NCBI GenBank assembly: GCA_964427505.1
Contig: CAYRUO010000003.1
Span: 304,486-368,485 of the forward strand
Length of the DNA stretch: 64,000 bases
Direction of reading: 5' to 3'
From: Thermanaerothrix sp034436175
GTDB taxonomy: Bacteria > Chloroflexota > Anaerolineae > Anaerolineales > Anaerolineaceae
Numbering within the stretch: the first letter of the stretch is position 1; each line of letters opens with the position of its first letter. Under the pieces are notes generated by a model. The model saw only the letters and a program-made list of their open reading frames with translations. It was not told the DNA's origin and did not search any database. This document shows positions 17,377-25,809 of this stretch, in pieces. A program made the position numbers and the translations under genes.

Positions 17377-19599
17377 ATGACCACGTATATTGGCCAATCC
17401 GTCACTCGGGTAGATGCCGTCGCAAAAGTTAAGGGTGAGGCACTCTACCCGGGCGATTTCAATTTCCCCAATCAGACTTACATGAAGATCCTATTTGCCA
17501 ACCGCCCACATGCACGAATTAAGTCCATTGATGTTTCCGAGGCGTTGCGCATAGAGGGGGTCATCGCAGTGTTTACGGCGGCAGATGTCCCTGTTAATGA
17601 ATACGGTTTGATTATGCCGGATCAGCCTGTGTTGTGTGGGCCGGGGTCGAGTAAGCCGTTTGCGGACCGTGTGCGATTTATCGGCGATCAGGTGGCGCTA
17701 GTGGTAGCAGAAAGCGAAGCTATTGCTGATAAGGCACTGCATGCGATTCGGGTGGACTATGAGGATTTACCGGTGGTCACCGATCCTCGTGAAGCAATGA
17801 AAGAAGGCGCCCCTTTACTACACCCCGATAAGGGCTCTAATGTTTTCTGTCGCTATCGCATTCGCAAGGGGGATGTCGAAAAAGCCTTTGCCCAAGCCGA
17901 TGTGATTGTCGAAGGTTATTACGAGACCCCGTTTCAAGAGCATGCCTACCTGCAGCCCGAGGCAGGGGTGGCTTACATTGACGAAGAAGGGCGGGTAACG
18001 GTGGTTGTGGCTGGGCAGTGGACGCATGAGGATCGCGAGCAAATTGCCCATGCGCTTAACTTGCCTGAAGATCAGGTGCGGGTCATTTACCCGGCCATTG
18101 GCGGAGCGTTTGGTGGACGCGAGGATATGTCGGTGCAAATTGTGTTAGCGTTGGCTGCTTGGCGACTGCACCAACGAGGCATTAACCGCCCGGTGAAGAT
18201 TGTTTGGTCGCGTGAAGAGTCCATCATCGGTCATCACAAACGCCATCCCTATTACATTCGGGCTAAATGGGGCGCCACCCGTGAAGGGAAAGTCATTGCC
18301 GCGGAAGTCGAACTCATCGCAGATGGTGGTGCTTATGCCTATACTTCGACCAAAGTTTTAGGCAATGCCACCCTTCTCTGCACGGGTGCTTATAACATTC
18401 CGAATGTAAAGGTGGATTCCTACGCGGTTTACACCAATAATATACCCACCGGGGCTTTCCGTGGCTTTGGAGGTCCTCAAGCCATTTTTGCGGCTGAATC
18501 CCAGATGAATAAATTGGCAGAAGCCTTGGGGATGGATCCGGTTGAGATTCGAATGCGCAACCTTTTGGATGAGGGCGATTTACTTTCGGTTGGAACTCCG
18601 CTTCCCAAAGGGGTGAGCATTAAACACGTGGTTGAAGCCTGTGCACGTGCGGCAGGTTGGGAGAAAACTGAGCGTGGGTGGCAGCGACCAGCAGGATACG
18701 TTTGGAATATTGAGGGTTCGCCTAACTTACGCCGTGCAATTGGGTTTGCATGCGGCTTCAAAAATGTGGGTTTTTCCTTTGGAGCGCCGGAAAATTGTTG
18801 GGCGATTATCGAACTGGAAGGCGGAGCGGAGATTGAAAAGGCCACTCTTTACCATGCTGGTGCCGAGGTGGGGCAGGGGGCACACACGGTTTTCATCCAA
18901 ATGGCCGCCGAAGCATTAGGGTTGCCCATTGAGAAAATATCACTGGTGGCTTCGGACACCGCCTATACCTATAATTCTGGGAGTGCCTCGGCGTCACGGA
19001 TGACCTTTATGGCAGGTAACGCCATTCGTGGAGCGGCTGAACTCGCTTTGGAAAAATGGCGTAATGAAGAGCGCCCGGCGCGAGCCGTCTATCAATATCG
19101 GCCACCTAAGACCACCCCCTTTGATCCAGAAACGGGTAAGTCCGAGCCAAATTTTGCCTACGGATACGTAGCGGAAGCCGTTGAGGTAGAAGTAGACCTC
19201 GAAACAGGGCAAACGCGCTTAATCAACGTTTGGTGCGCCGATGATGTAGGGAAAGCGGTCAACCCTCAGCAAGTGCAGGGGCAAATAGAAGGGGCAGTGG
19301 TGCAAGCCGCAGGCTACGCTCTATTGGAAAACTTTATCACCCAAGAGGGGCAAGTATTGACTAAGACCCTTTCTACATATCTGATCCCTACCGTGCTGGA
19401 TGTCCCGGAGAAAGTCGAATCACTTATCGTTGAAGTGCCTGATCCAATTGGCCCCTGGGGCGCGCGGGGTATGGCGGAGATGCCCTACTTACCCTTAGCG
19501 CCAGCGATTTCTGCGGCACTGCGCCAGGCCACTGGAAGGTGGTATGATGCCTTTCCCTATACCCCCGAACGCGTCCGTCATGGCTTGGAAATGAAGTGA
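17377..19599 (+). CDS. Mo-binding catalytic subunit of a second xanthine dehydrogenase-family hydroxylase
   Basis: A 740-residue CoxL/XdhA-type subunit with the hammerhead domain at residues 15-125 and Mo-binding domains after it. Motifs include IGGAFGGREDMS, PTGAFRGFGGPQ, a GQGAHTVFIQMAAEALG segment and the catalytic Glu in GPWGARGMAEMPYLP. The active-site loop reads GAFRGFGG, so it is not a form I CO dehydrogenase, which carries AYXCSFR. The FAD and 2Fe-2S partners are encoded just upstream. AGGAGGA precedes the ATG. The substrate is unknown; an aldehyde, purine or N-heterocycle is possible. Confidence 0.92.
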   Translation: MTTYIGQSVTRVDAVAKVKGEALYPGDFNFPNQTYMKILFANRPHARIKSIDVSEALRIEGVIAVFTAADVPVNEYGLIMPDQPVLCGPGSSKPFADRVRFIGDQVALVVAESEAIADKALHAIRVDYEDLPVVTDPREAMKEGAPLLHPDKGSNVFCRYRIRKGDVEKAFAQADVIVEGYYETPFQEHAYLQPEAGVAYIDEEGRVTVVVAGQWTHEDREQIAHALNLPEDQVRVIYPAIGGAFGGREDMSVQIVLALAAWRLHQRGINRPVKIVWSREESIIGHHKRHPYYIRAKWGATREGKVIAAEVELIADGGAYAYTSTKVLGNATLLCTGAYNIPNVKVDSYAVYTNNIPTGAFRGFGGPQAIFAAESQMNKLAEALGMDPVEIRMRNLLDEGDLLSVGTPLPKGVSIKHVVEACARAAGWEKTERGWQRPAGYVWNIEGSPNLRRAIGFACGFKNVGFSFGAPENCWAIIELEGGAEIEKATLYHAGAEVGQGAHTVFIQMAAEALGLPIEKISLVASDTAYTYNSGSASASRMTFMAGNAIRGAAELALEKWRNEERPARAVYQYRPPKTTPFDPETGKSEPNFAYGYVAEAVEVEVDLETGQTRLINVWCADDVGKAVNPQQVQGQIEGAVVQAAGYALLENFITQEGQVLTKTLSTYLIPTVLDVPEKVESLIVEVPDPIGPWGARGMAEMPYLPLAPAISAALRQATGRWYDAFPYTPERVRHGLEMK

Positions 19600-19606
19600 A
19601 CACATG

Positions 19607-19630
19607 GGGGACGGAAACTCCCGTCCCCTT
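19607..19630 (+). other. Intergenic hairpin after the second Mo hydroxylase
   Basis: An 8-bp perfect stem GGGGACGG/CCGTCCCC with loop AAACTC and a short TTT tail lies between the catalytic subunit and yqeB. With only three T residues, partial termination or mRNA stabilisation is more likely than full termination. Confidence 0.5.
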
Positions 19631-19655
19631 TGTCAAATCAAAGAGGTAATGCGTA

Positions 19656-20480
19656 ATGCCGTTACGGGTTTTAGTGCGTGGTGGCGGTGATTTGGGAAGC
19701 GGCGTAGTCATGCGGTTGCACCAGGCTGGCTTTTGGGTTTTGGTAACCGAATTAGAAAAGCCTTTGGTGGTGCGACGCAAAGTAGCGTTTGCCGAGGCGA
19801 TTTATACCAGACTCGCCCAGGTTGAGGACATCTTTGCGCGACGGGTTGCTACTGCGGAGGAAGCCCGAGAATGCTTTCTGCGTGGTGAAGTTCCGGTAAT
19901 GGTAGACCCAGAGGCAAAAGCTCGCACTTGGTTCAAACCCCATGTGCTGGTAGATGCCCGTTTGACCAAGAAGGGTTCGGACTTGCCCCATCCTGCCGCG
20001 CCGTTGGTGATCGGAATTGGGCCTGGTTTTATAGCCGGTCAAGATTGCCATGTAGTTATCGAGTCTATGCGAGGGCATACGCTGGGGCGCCTTTATTGGG
20101 AAGGTAGTACTACACCGGATACGGGAATTCCCGAGAGTGTAGGGGGGTATGATGCCCAGCGTGTATTGCGTGCACCAGTGGAAGGGGTTTTGACAGCCCA
20201 TGTTGAAATTGGCGACCTGGTTAGGCAAGGTCAACCTATCGCTGTTGTCAACGGGCATGAAGTGCTTGCTCCCTTTGATGGTGTGGTTCGGGGTCTGGTG
20301 GCAGATGGGCTATATGTAACCCAGGGGATGAAAATCGGGGATGTGGATCCACGGCAGAACCCCAAGTACTGTTTTTTGGTTTCGGATAAGTCCTTGGCAA
20401 TCGGTGGGGCTGCCTTGACGGCCATCCTTTCAGTGCCGGCGCTTCGATCTATGCTTTATAGTGATGATAATTGGACATGA
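19656..20480 (+). CDS. yqeB: YqeB: selenium-dependent molybdenum hydroxylase system protein
   Basis: A 274-residue protein of the EF2563/YqeB family: the N-terminus VLVRGGGDLGSGVVMRLHQAGF is a Rossmann-like start. GIGPGFIAGQDCHVVIE and the C-terminal APVEGVLTAHVEIGD follow. Comparative genomics has tied this family to Mo hydroxylases that carry a labile selenium; its biochemical step is not proven. AGAGG precedes the ATG. It overlaps the next gene by 4 bases, so the pair is coupled. No selD is seen in the window. Confidence 0.88.
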   Translation: MPLRVLVRGGGDLGSGVVMRLHQAGFWVLVTELEKPLVVRRKVAFAEAIYTRLAQVEDIFARRVATAEEARECFLRGEVPVMVDPEAKARTWFKPHVLVDARLTKKGSDLPHPAAPLVIGIGPGFIAGQDCHVVIESMRGHTLGRLYWEGSTTPDTGIPESVGGYDAQRVLRAPVEGVLTAHVEIGDLVRQGQPIAVVNGHEVLAPFDGVVRGLVADGLYVTQGMKIGDVDPRQNPKYCFLVSDKSLAIGGAALTAILSVPALRSMLYSDDNWT

Positions 20481-21811
20481 ACTTAAAACGTGCCTTGAGA
20501 ATCACTGAACGTTCCAAAGTGGCGTTAGTTGGTGCCGGGGGTAAGACGACCACGCTGTTTGCACTTGCTCGTTCTTTAGAGGGGCCCGTCATTCTCACAA
20601 ACAGTGCCCATCTGGGGCGTTCTCAGGCCGCATTAGCCGACTACCATGTCATCGTTGAGTCCCCCAAAGAGGTAGATGCTGTGTTCTCTTCGCTGAAAGA
20701 GGAAGTTACTTTAATTACTGGTATCGAACGAGAAAGTGGACGACTCATTGGCTTAACTCATGATGCGCTGAACCGGATCTACTCTCACGCCGAGAGACTA
20801 AATCTCCCGGTTATCATTGAAGCCGATGGTTCACGGATGCGCCCGCTCAAAGCCCCTGCGGAACATGAACCCCCGATTCCCGAATGGGTGGATACGGTTG
20901 TAGTGGTATGTGGTCTCTCGGGGTTAGGCAAGCCCTTGAACGAATCCGCCGTCTTCCGTCCCGAAATCTTTAGCCAATTGACGGGGGTGCCTCTGGATCA
21001 TCTGATACCGCCTTCCGCGTTGGTAACATATCTCTTACACCCCCAGGGGGGATTGAAAAATATTCCACATCACGCGCGCCGAATCGTTTTGTTTAACCAG
21101 TGGGACGAATGTAAGCCAGAAGATCAAACCGCGCTCTTGACAAATCTACCTCGTCTTCATCAGGTCTATGATGCCGTCATTTTGGGCAATGTTGTCCGTG
21201 GCGGTGAGGATGCTGTCGTAGCCGTGTATGAGCCCGTCGCAGGGGTCGTCCTAGCAGCGGGCGCCTCCCAACGACTCGGAATCCCTAAACAGTTGTTATC
21301 TTGGGAAGGAAAGCCTCTGATCCGCTGGGTCGTGGAAACCGCTTTGGAGGCCCATCTTTCTTCGGTGGTTGTGGTGGTAGGTGCACTAGTTGAACCTGTT
21401 CAGCAGATTCTGGCAGACTTACCGGTTCAAATGGTGGTCAATTCCAAATGGCAAGAAGGGATTTCAACTTCGGTGATTAGTGGCTTGGAAGCATTGCCGG
21501 CGAATACCGGTGGCGCTGTTTTTTTGCTCAGCGATCAGCCCTATCTGTCCTCAGATTTGATACGCGCTTTGATTGAGGAGCATGCGCACACTTTGGCGCC
21601 GGTGGTCGCGCCTTTTGTGAAAGAGAAACGTGCTAATCCGGTATTATTTGACCGGGTGACTTTCCCGGCATTAACCCGTCTGCGCGGTGATGTGGGGGGA
21701 CGGGCGATTTTTGACCAGTTCTCGGTTTTGCCTTTAAAATGGGTGGATGAACGTATTCTCTTGGATATTGACCAGCCTGAGGATTGGGAACAGATTCAGA
21801 AGATGAAGTGA
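20477..21811 (+). CDS. Fusion of YqeC and MocA-like molybdopterin nucleotidyltransferase
   Basis: The ATG at 20477 overlaps the yqeB stop (ATGA). Of 444 residues, about 1-235 match YqeC: a P-loop VGAGGKTTTLFALA, VIIEADGSRMRPLKAP and VVVCGLSGLGKPLNE. From about 254 a MocA/MobA-like domain begins (AGVVLAAGASQRLGIPKQLL, FLLSDQPYLSSDLI). YqeC is an accessory factor of selenium-dependent hydroxylases with unknown chemistry. MocA proteins transfer CMP to molybdopterin. The fusion suggests the two act in sequence on the same cofactor. Confidence 0.9.
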   Translation: MNLKRALRITERSKVALVGAGGKTTTLFALARSLEGPVILTNSAHLGRSQAALADYHVIVESPKEVDAVFSSLKEEVTLITGIERESGRLIGLTHDALNRIYSHAERLNLPVIIEADGSRMRPLKAPAEHEPPIPEWVDTVVVVCGLSGLGKPLNESAVFRPEIFSQLTGVPLDHLIPPSALVTYLLHPQGGLKNIPHHARRIVLFNQWDECKPEDQTALLTNLPRLHQVYDAVILGNVVRGGEDAVVAVYEPVAGVVLAAGASQRLGIPKQLLSWEGKPLIRWVVETALEAHLSSVVVVVGALVEPVQQILADLPVQMVVNSKWQEGISTSVISGLEALPANTGGAVFLLSDQPYLSSDLIRALIEEHAHTLAPVVAPFVKEKRANPVLFDRVTFPALTRLRGDVGGRAIFDQFSVLPLKWVDERILLDIDQPEDWEQIQKMK

Positions 21812-21819
21812 GAAAATAA

Positions 21820-22443
21820 ATGGAGACGCGAGATAAGATCGGAGCAGTGGTCTTGGCCGCCGGGCTCTCGCGGCGAATGGGAGCGCCGAAACTCTTGTTG
21901 CCATGGGGTGAGCGTAAGGTGCTGGAGCACGTCATCGTGACGCTGTGGGAGGCAGGGATAAAGAACATCGAGGTCGTTACGGGTGGATATCGCGAGCAAG
22001 TGGAAAATTTATTGCGGGTACTGCCCTTTCCCATTCAATGGGTACACAATCCTGAGTTTGCGGAAGGGGAGATGATTTCGTCCCTGAAAGTGGGGCTCAA
22101 ACACCTTCCCCAGCATCTTGAGGCGGCGTTGATCGTTTTGGGTGATCAACCTCAAATTTCGCAAGATATCATTACTCAATTGGTCAAACGGTACGCCGAA
22201 CGAAAATCAATGCTGGTGGTGCCGAGTTACCAGATGCGGCGCGGACATCCCTGGTTGGTTGACCGGCGTCTATGGGCTGAGCTTTTGGCCTTACCGGCAG
22301 AACGGACACTGCGGGATTTTCTCTCTTTACACGCCGAGAAGATTGACTACTTGGTCGTGGATACGCCTAGCGTAGTTCAGGATTTGGATACCCCAGAAGA
22401 CTATGAACAGATGAAGCCTTCCCAGCCTCCAGGGAAGAATTAG
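21820..22443 (+). CDS. mocA: MocA-family molybdenum cofactor cytidylyltransferase-like protein
   Basis: A 207-residue NTP transferase with the start GAVVLAAGLSRRMGAPKLLLPWG, the metal motif LIVLGDQPQISQDII and a late DLDTPEDYEQM. It lies 8 bases after the YqeC-MocA fusion and is a second copy of the same domain. Two copies may serve the two hydroxylases, or one may act on another nucleotide. MobA (GTP) versus MocA (CTP) cannot be told by eye, but xanthine dehydrogenase-family enzymes in bacteria usually take the MCD form. Confidence 0.87.
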   Translation: METRDKIGAVVLAAGLSRRMGAPKLLLPWGERKVLEHVIVTLWEAGIKNIEVVTGGYREQVENLLRVLPFPIQWVHNPEFAEGEMISSLKVGLKHLPQHLEAALIVLGDQPQISQDIITQLVKRYAERKSMLVVPSYQMRRGHPWLVDRRLWAELLALPAERTLRDFLSLHAEKIDYLVVDTPSVVQDLDTPEDYEQMKPSQPPGKN

Positions 22444-22446
22444 GGC

Positions 22447-22452
22447 TATAAT
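22447..22452 (+). promoter_or_regulatory. Possible -10 box for the aminotransferase gene
   Basis: A perfect TATAAT lies 38 bases before the aminotransferase ATG, just after the mocA stop. No -35 match is seen at 16-18 bases. It could allow separate transcription of the last gene. Confidence 0.35.
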
Positions 22453-22484
22453 AAGACCAATTTAATCTCTGAGGTTAGTTGGCA

Positions 22485-23348
22485 ATGGGGATGGTTTCAT
22501 GCTGGGTTTTGGATCTTAAGACACTGCAATTGCAAGACTTGGGACAGCGGAAAGGAACTCTAGATGCCATAACCCTAGAGTTTCCGCCTGGGGCTTATAC
22601 CACGTTTCGCACGTATCGAAGTCTTTATGCCCTATCACTAGAAGCCCACTTTCAGCGCTTAGAGAGAACACTGGATATGCAGGGGTATTCCCTCTGTTTG
22701 CCTCGGGAGGCACTCCGGTTGGGGATTTACACGGCGATTTCCAAAATTGGTGGCTGTGAGAATTATCGCGTACGCTTGTTGGTGCCCGCGGCCGGAGATG
22801 TATCAAGTTGCTACATCTTTACTGAACCCCTAGCGGTTCCGGCAGAATGGTTTTACAGGGAGGGTGCCTGGGCAATCACCCGATCTCTAACCCGCGAGCA
22901 ACCTGAAGCGAAATCCAGCCAGTTTATTTTTCAAACGGCCGGGCTACGGGAGCAAGGGTTAGGCCAGCATCCCAGAGTCAATGAAATCTTAATGGTTAAC
23001 CCACAAGGTGAGATTTTAGAAGGCTTGTCGAGCAACTTCTTTGCAGTGAAAAAAGGACGGATTCTTACGGCGGGCAAAGGCGTGCTTCCAGGGGTGACCC
23101 GTTCTTTGGTCATCGGTGCTGCTCAACGGGCGGGATTTCCGATCCTTTTTTGCCCGATCACGATCCATGACCTTGGGGCGATTGAAGAGGCATTTATCAC
23201 CAGTAGCAGCCGCGGCGTTTTGCCCATAGTGCGGGTGGATGAGCGAGATATTGGAAATGGCTACCCAGGTGCGATAACGCAGACCATCGCGCGCCTATAT
23301 GATCTGAATGTGGATCGGTTGCTTGAGCCCATTTATTTAGCGAGGTGA
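22485..23348 (+). CDS. Class IV (branched-chain/aminodeoxychorismate lyase-type) PLP aminotransferase
   Basis: A 287-residue class IV aminotransferase. Visible features are the N-terminal GAYTTFRTYRSLYALSLEAHFQRL (Arg and His of the family), NEILMVNPQGEILEGLSSNFFAV (the E..E.S.SN cofactor-phosphate motif) and GVLPGVTRS. The catalytic Lys is not obvious from the usual motif position; RTYRSL replaces the common segment near the substrate site, so activity needs checking. GAGG precedes the ATG at 22485. It may be D-amino acid, branched-chain or PabC-like. Its tail overlaps the convergent DUF2007 gene by 12 bases. Confidence 0.8.
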   Translation: MGMVSCWVLDLKTLQLQDLGQRKGTLDAITLEFPPGAYTTFRTYRSLYALSLEAHFQRLERTLDMQGYSLCLPREALRLGIYTAISKIGGCENYRVRLLVPAAGDVSSCYIFTEPLAVPAEWFYREGAWAITRSLTREQPEAKSSQFIFQTAGLREQGLGQHPRVNEILMVNPQGEILEGLSSNFFAVKKGRILTAGKGVLPGVTRSLVIGAAQRAGFPILFCPITIHDLGAIEEAFITSSSRGVLPIVRVDERDIGNGYPGAITQTIARLYDLNVDRLLEPIYLAR

Positions 23349-23639
23349 GTTGGGCTCAGGCGACGTTTCATCAGGATTAATCTCGTCATCTTCTGGTGTT
23401 TCGGTTTCGCCGCGGTCCATTGCCGCGAGAAGTGCCCGCGCTTCGGCAGCTTGCTCGGATGGAACCAGAATCCGAACTTCGCCAAGCGGTCCAACGGTTA
23501 GCCCGTAAACTGCCCCGGCACTTTCCTGATACAACAAGACTGTAAAACCGGCGGCTTCCAGAAAACCACGAATAATATCGGCATGAAGGCGTCCATTAGC
23601 ACGATAGACTTCTTCATAGGCGGGCGGGTTAGGGGACAT
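23337..23639 (-). CDS. DUF2007-like small signal-transduction/PII-fold protein
   Basis: A 100-residue protein with YEEVYRANGRLHADIIRGFLEAAGF and a C-terminal VLVPSEQAAEARALL, which matches the DUF2007 pattern of a short alpha/beta domain for an unknown ligand. The tail is acidic and proline-rich. The ATG at 23639 overlaps the preceding stop (TGATG), so it is coupled to the small gene upstream. Confidence 0.72.
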   Translation of the reverse strand: MSPNPPAYEEVYRANGRLHADIIRGFLEAAGFTVLLYQESAGAVYGLTVGPLGEVRILVPSEQAAEARALLAAMDRGETETPEDDEINPDETSPEPNSPR

Positions 23640-23977
23640 CACGACTCGCTTTCTTGTGCGACTTCGTAAATCAATGAACCGATTGTATCTAATTGTTGCT
23701 TGGCTTTATTTAGAAGGCGGGCGAAACGGACATCTTCGAGAGCGGGGGAAGCTTCAAGTTGCTTGATGGCTATCTCAAGCCGCTCAGCATGAGGGTAGGC
23801 TTCGCCCTTAGGATGGCCTTGAAGCGCCTCCACGCTCTGCGTGGCGATAAAAGCGGCATAATCTTGAAACTGCTCATAAGCCTGACGGCACAATGGGCAA
23901 TGCGTAGGCTCATTCAGGTGAACCGTCTTTTGCTCAATAATGGCTTTGCGTAGCCGTAAAAGGGCCGATTCTGTCAT
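23639..23977 (-). CDS. Small protein with a CPLC motif, function unknown
   Basis: I choose the start at 23977 because GGAGAG lies just upstream; a longer frame lacks this. The 112-residue protein is largely helical with one CPLC motif (THCPLCRQAYEQFQDYAAF) near residues 25-42, which could be half of a zinc site or a redox pair. It lies 13 bases after the methyltransferase gene and is coupled to the DUF2007 gene. I do not recognise a family. Confidence 0.7.
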   Translation of the reverse strand: MTESALLRLRKAIIEQKTVHLNEPTHCPLCRQAYEQFQDYAAFIATQSVEALQGHPKGEAYPHAERLEIAIKQLEASPALEDVRFARLLNKAKQQLDTIGSLIYEVAQESES

Positions 23978-23990
23978 CCGTCTCTCCGCG

Positions 23991-24557
23991 TTATGGCTTT
24001 CGGGCGACCAGGCTTGCAATTGCTTTCAACCCTGAACGCCCTTGGGTGATACCTTCATTATAGTAAAGAATTTCCCACTCCCGAAAGATATGATAGAGTT
24101 CACCTTCTCGAAGTAGATACATAGGGTCTATGCGATTGGGAAAAATCTCTTCCATTTTCTCGGTCAGAGTTTCGATAAACAGCAATCCTCCCGATTTAAG
24201 GCGAGAAGAAAACAGGGGAAAAAGTGAACGGTTAAGGTAATAAAAATTGAGGATAACGTCGAACTGCCAACAGGGTAACGAATACTCGGTTAGATCGGCT
24301 AATATTAGATAAAGCAAGGGACAACGATGGTGGGCGTGGTAAAGCGCCACCCAGGAGATATCAATGGCCACAACCTTTAAGCCACATTGAGTCAGGAAGA
24401 TCGCATTAGCCCCTCGACCGGTGGCTATGTCTAAAGCCCAACCCGATGAGGGGAGTAAATGGGAAAAGTTTACCAGCAAATCCCGCGGGACATCTATTGG
24501 AATGTTACCGCATTCGCGATAACGCGCATTCCAGCGTTCAGCGTCTTCACGTGGCAT
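23991..24557 (-). CDS. Class I SAM-dependent methyltransferase (TehB-like)
   Basis: A 188-residue protein with WALDIATGRGANAIFL (motif I, SAM binding), VVAIDISWVAL (motif II) and LKSGGLLFIETLTEK after strand 5. The substrate is unknown; small-molecule methyltransferases such as TehB have this size. The start overlaps the end of mrfB by 11 bases, so it belongs to the same transcript as the repair genes. Confidence 0.88.
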   Translation of the reverse strand: MPREDAERWNARYRECGNIPIDVPRDLLVNFSHLLPSSGWALDIATGRGANAIFLTQCGLKVVAIDISWVALYHAHHRCPLLYLILADLTEYSLPCWQFDVILNFYYLNRSLFPLFSSRLKSGGLLFIETLTEKMEEIFPNRIDPMYLLREGELYHIFREWEILYYNEGITQGRSGLKAIASLVARKP

Positions 24558-25809
24558 TGGACTGCCTTCTCTTGCCCATTAGAGACAACAGCCTAAGACG
24601 ACGTTGTGAAAGCATTGTAAAGTGTCCTTTGTGGAACGGACCGGGTTGAGCATCTAGGATTTTAATTGCGCGATCTACCCAAGCCAAGGCATTTACAAGG
24701 TCATGCCGATTGCGCTCGCAGTACCGAGATAGTTCTAGACAGGCGTCAATAGAATCCATTTGGGCGGCTTTTTCCCAGCAGGCTAGGGCTTGGGAATACA
24801 TCTCATTACGCTTGAAAATTCGTCCGGCTGTTAGCCACAAATGGGCAGATTCGGGCGTATCGCTTTGTTGACGCTCGAAATTTTCGAGCATTGCATTTAG
24901 GAAAGCGATGAGATTCTCTATATTCCCGTTCTGGCGCTCCATTTCGATGAGCAAACCATATATCTCACCCGCAGATAGACCGTTCCAAGTGCGAGGGTTG
25001 TTAAGCAGGTTCTCAATATACAAAAACAAGCCGGCTAGGGAGAGAATATCCATTTCGTTGTGGTAAAAGACCCCTGGCAAATATTGGATTTCCCCTTGCC
25101 TCAGATATTGCACATAAATCTCGGGGACCATCCAGGAGGGAATCTCCACCTCACTTCGTGTGAATCCTAGGACTTCCTGCTCAAGGAACGCCAGCCGTCG
25201 TGAAGGGTAACGCTTGCGCCAAAGCCGTCTGGCCAATGTCAGGACGTCAATGTGCGGTCTTTTCAATATCTCTGAGCGGATGCCATTAACCAAGAAGCGC
25301 TGATTTAGAATCGGAAGGTCAAAGGCTTGGCCGTTGAAGGTGACCAAAACCGGATACCGACTAAGCCAATCATCGAGATAGGCTAAAAACGAAAGTTCGT
25401 CTCCCGGTTCGTTGAGAAACACTTGATGGGTGTGGTAGCCAGCAGAAGTCCAGTAGCCCAACCCAACCAGGAAAACGAGAGTACCCGATCCGGGGCTGAG
25501 ACTTGAGGTCTCAACATCTAAAAACAGCAGTTGTGTGTGAGAGATGGAGGATTCGCTGTTGACAAAACCGGCGTAGATTGGTGCCTCCGGATTTGTTTCG
25601 AGCGATGTTTTCCCGTGGAGGTAACCACTGCGATAAACATGATCCAATGTAAATACCGAGTGGAGGTATTCTTCCAGGAACTTACCTGTTGGAAAAGCGG
25701 TTTCAATGCTTTGCGTGATGCGACAGGTGTGGTTTTCGGCGTTCCCCTTTAGAGGGAAACCGCGATGAATTCCCAGGGCTTCGAATCGTTTTAAGAGCTC
25801 TTCATCCAT
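24547..25809 (-). CDS. mrfB: DEDDh-type 3'-5' exonuclease, MrfB/YprB-like
   Basis: A 420-residue protein with an RNase H-like exonuclease domain at about residues 90-265: LFLDVETSSLSPGSG (D and E), VTFNGQAFDLPIL (D) and YHNEMDILSLAGL (H and D). The C-terminal part (about 290-400) is helical with TPR-like repeats. In Bacillus, MrfB is the nuclease partner of the helicase MrfA in repair of mitomycin damage. It overlaps the mrfA stop by 8 bases, which supports the pairing. Confidence 0.87.
   Translation of the reverse strand: MDEELLKRFEALGIHRGFPLKGNAENHTCRITQSIETAFPTGKFLEEYLHSVFTLDHVYRSGYLHGKTSLETNPEAPIYAGFVNSESSISHTQLLFLDVETSSLSPGSGTLVFLVGLGYWTSAGYHTHQVFLNEPGDELSFLAYLDDWLSRYPVLVTFNGQAFDLPILNQRFLVNGIRSEILKRPHIDVLTLARRLWRKRYPSRRLAFLEQEVLGFTRSEVEIPSWMVPEIYVQYLRQGEIQYLPGVFYHNEMDILSLAGLFLYIENLLNNPRTWNGLSAGEIYGLLIEMERQNGNIENLIAFLNAMLENFERQQSDTPESAHLWLTAGRIFKRNEMYSQALACWEKAAQMDSIDACLELSRYCERNRHDLVNALAWVDRAIKILDAQPGPFHKGHFTMLSQRRLRLLSLMGKRRQSNAT

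Noticed and set aside
17377..19599. Second Mo hydroxylase as a CO dehydrogenase
   Set aside because: The active-site loop reads GAFRGFGG, not the AYXCSFR motif of form I CO dehydrogenase.
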